From Bacteriovoracaceae bacterium UBA7317 (lineage in GTDB: Bacteria; Bdellovibrionota; Bacteriovoracia; Bacteriovoracales; Bacteriovoracaceae), in contig DKQD01000183.1 in the NCBI GenBank assembly GCA_002474345.1, forward strand, positions 1 to 6,679: a stretch of 6,679 nt of DNA. Direction: 5' to 3'. Below are positions 4,756 through 6,679 of the stretch, piece after piece. The position numbers and the translations under genes are program-made. Within the stretch, counting starts at the first letter, position 1, and each line of letters begins with the position of its first letter. Below the pieces are notes generated by a model. The model searched no databases, was not told the origin of the DNA, and worked only from the letters and a program-made list of their open reading frames with translations.

Positions 4756-6679
4756 TTAAGACTTTAGAAAGCTTTTTGTCTCTTCAACAAGTTTATTTTC
4801 ATCTAATCCATGAGCTTTATAGAGATGATCAGCTAAATAAGCTGACTGCCCGAAGCCTCCCTGAGTCGCAAGACATTTTATTTTGAAATCAATATCATTT
4901 AAAGATAGTGCATGGGTTAGCTGAGCACCCATACCACCAACTAATTGGTGGTCTTCCAGGGTAATAACTCTACTTCCTGTTTCTTTAAGGCATTCTGAAA
5001 TTGTTTGAAGGTCTGGCCTATTTACAAAGGCATTATTAATAACTGTTGCTGAAAGTCCTTCTTTTTCCAGCAGTTCACTCGCAGCTAAGGCCTTAGGCAG
5101 AAGAGGGCCACATGTAATAAAGGTTATATCTTTTCCCTTTTTTAAAACCTGTGCCTTTCCCCATTCAAAAGTAGCTTTTTCATCAAAGCTAATAGGGTGT
5201 TTTTCACGTCCATAGAAGAAAAGAACACTATCGGAATTACCATTTTCTTCTCTTTCTCTTTTTATTTTATGAATAGCTTGTCCCATAAGAGCTTCTGCTT
5301 CTGCTTGGCATGAGACGACGACACATTGAACGTGCGGTATTGCTGATGTGGCCGCAAGGTAAGTCGTCGCTTGGTGGCTTGCTCCATCTGCTGCATCTTG
5401 AAAGCCAGTATGAGAAAATAGACCAATAATTGGAGCCTGCGAAAGACCACTCATAATTAGAGGAAGATTTCCTTTGGAAATAGCAAACTGTGCGAATGTA
5501 TCGACAATTCCAATAAGACCTTGTTTTGAAAGGCCAACAGCCGTGCTCACAGCATTGGCTTCAGCAACACCGACATCAATAAAGCGACCGGGAAACTCTT
5601 TTTGAAAAGCAGCAATTCCCGTGGATCCTTGAAGGTCTGCTGAAACAGAAAAAACTGGAAGACCTTCTTTTGCTGCTTTAATGGCAGCTTTGGCAAAGCC
5701 AGGCTGAACTTTATCCATCGGAGTTGCTTGAGTTTGTCCTTGAGGGGCAGTTGATTCAGAAGGACTAGGTTTTTTAACTAGCTTTTGGATTGTACCTTTT
5801 AATTCAGAAGGAACTTCTCCATCAAAAATTTCTTCAATAAAGCTATCTAGTTTATCGCTATAAGCTTTGAGCGGATACCCATGTCCACCCGATGCACTCT
5901 CTTCTGTTGACTTGACTCCAAAGCCTTTAACAGTGAGGCAGTGAAGACAGACAGGTTTAAGCGGATTGGCTTTGGCAACTTCGAGTCCCTTTTCTATGGC
6001 ATTATAGACTTCTTGAAGATTGTTGCCTTCCTTGACCAAAATGACTTCCCAACCAAGTTGAGAAAGTGTAGAAAATGTCGATTCCATACTAAAAGAATCT
6101 TTATCGATCCTACCAGAAAGTTTTGTATTGTTGTCTGAGACAACCATGAGGAATGGGTTAAGCATTCCCCTCGAAGCTAAACCAGGGATGGCAGCAAAGG
6201 ACTCTTTTGCTTCCCCTTCCATACTAGCACCATCTGAAATAGTGCAAACGGTAACTCTCTCGTTTCCGATGGCCTTATCAGCAATAGCAAGTCCTTGAGC
6301 TTGTGGAAGTCCGCTCCCAAGAGGGCCATTACTAATATAGACGCCTTCAGGGTTGAGGTGGGCTTCACCATGGCCAGTCAATTTACTGTCTATCGATCTA
6401 AACTTAAAAAGGTCCTCAAAGTTTAATCCGTCGAATCCATAATTGGCCCTAAGTGCATAGACACCATTTTCTGTATGGCCTGCATCGTTAACGAAGTTAA
6501 AGGATTCAAACCATGGAGATGATTTATTTTCAAACATAAACCAATGAATACATGACATAATTTCTGCAAAAGCAGCGGGGCCACCCCAGTGAGCTGCTGC
6601 TCCTCCATGGACGGCATACTGGTTCATAAGAGCTACGAGGGCCCTGGTCATTCGAGGATCGGCTACTTTAATATCATCA
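4756..6679 (-). CDS. tkt: Transketolase (thiamine-diphosphate enzyme), N-terminally incomplete at window edge
   Basis: Transketolase moves two-carbon ketol units between sugar phosphates in the pentose phosphate pathway, using thiamine diphosphate and a divalent metal. The frame stays open beyond the ATG at 6649-6651 to the edge, reading DDIKVADPR before it, so the true start is outside the window. Counting from that Met, 631 residues are seen; E. coli transketolase has 663. By my alignment from memory, HWGGP (21-25) matches the family GHPG region, AGHTENG (57-63) and GHGE (93-96) match further active-site histidines, and NGPLGSG (108-114) matches TGPLGQG. The cofactor motif reads SDG (139-141) rather than GDG, followed by MEG and by DNN at 173-175. 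The pyrimidine-binding domain has VAEAN with the catalytic Glu364, and GASHQ with His426. A C-terminal domain (about 495-631) contains TLEDH and GGMG. A Ser/Pro/Gln/Thr-rich linker (about 294-312) joins the first two domains. 1-deoxyxylulose-phosphate synthase is the main alternative, but the N-terminal motifs fit transketolase better. Confidence 0.93.
   Translation of the reverse strand, partial: DDIKVADPRMTRALVALMNQYAVHGGAAAHWGGPAAFAEIMSCIHWFMFENKSSPWFESFNFVNDAGHTENGVYALRANYGFDGLNFEDLFKFRSIDSKLTGHGEAHLNPEGVYISNGPLGSGLPQAQGLAIADKAIGNERVTVCTISDGASMEGEAKESFAAIPGLASRGMLNPFLMVVSDNNTKLSGRIDKDSFSMESTFSTLSQLGWEVILVKEGNNLQEVYNAIEKGLEVAKANPLKPVCLHCLTVKGFGVKSTEESASGGHGYPLKAYSDKLDSFIEEIFDGEVPSELKGTIQKLVKKPSPSESTAPQGQTQATPMDKVQPGFAKAAIKAAKEGLPVFSVSADLQGSTGIAAFQKEFPGRFIDVGVAEANAVSTAVGLSKQGLIGIVDTFAQFAISKGNLPLIMSGLSQAPIIGLFSHTGFQDAADGASHQATTYLAATSAIPHVQCVVVSCQAEAEALMGQAIHKIKREREENGNSDSVLFFYGREKHPISFDEKATFEWGKAQVLKKGKDITFITCGPLLPKALAASELLEKEGLSATVINNAFVNRPDLQTISECLKETGSRVITLEDHQLVGGMGAQLTHALSLNDIDFKIKCLATQGGFGQSAYLADHLYKAHGLDENKLVEETKSFLKS

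Noticed and set aside
4752..4785. Possible terminator AAAGT-TAAG-ACTTT with a nearby T run
   Set aside because: The stem has five mostly A:T pairs and the T run is interrupted, too weak to call.
5262..6617. Several frames of 62-65 codons within the transketolase gene on both strands
   Set aside because: The transketolase frame carries family motifs along its whole length, so these are out-of-frame shadows.

Overview
The window is AT-rich bacterial DNA. It holds five protein-coding genes, no recognisable RNA gene, CRISPR array or insertion sequence, and almost no wasted space. The mix is compatible with a predatory Bdellovibrio/Halobacteriovorax-type bacterium: AT-rich codon use, large unrecognised repeat proteins, degenerate response-regulator domains, and an Arg/Tyr-rich probably exported protein. 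This taxonomic guess is inference from overall style, not from a marker gene.

Layout. (1) Positions 1-829, plus strand: the 3' part of a gene for an Arg/Gly/Tyr-rich protein with an acidic tail. Its 5' end lies outside the window and the visible part opens inside a tandem 33-base repeat. (2) Positions 853-884: a strong intrinsic terminator shared with the convergent gene that follows. (3) Positions 883-1482, minus strand: a LysE/RhtB-type amino-acid exporter. (4) Positions 1483-1735: a divergent intergenic region with one plausible promoter reading right. (5) Positions 1736-4450, plus strand: the centrepiece, a 904-residue protein with an unrecognised alpha/beta N-terminal region, about 28 tandem 14-residue repeats, and a C-terminal receiver-like domain that lacks the phosphorylatable aspartate. 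(6) Positions 4485-4730, plus strand: an 81-residue protein of unknown function, probably co-transcribed with the repeat protein; its 3' end contains a perfect 9-bp hairpin. (7) Positions 4756-6679, minus strand: a transketolase, convergent with the previous gene and cut by the right edge just short of its N-terminus.

How the genes relate. Transketolase (central carbon metabolism) and the exporter are ordinary functions. The repeat protein and its small downstream partner form the only likely operon and are the most unusual part. The two other plus-strand products have no assignable pathway, and nothing in the sequence ties the five genes into one system.
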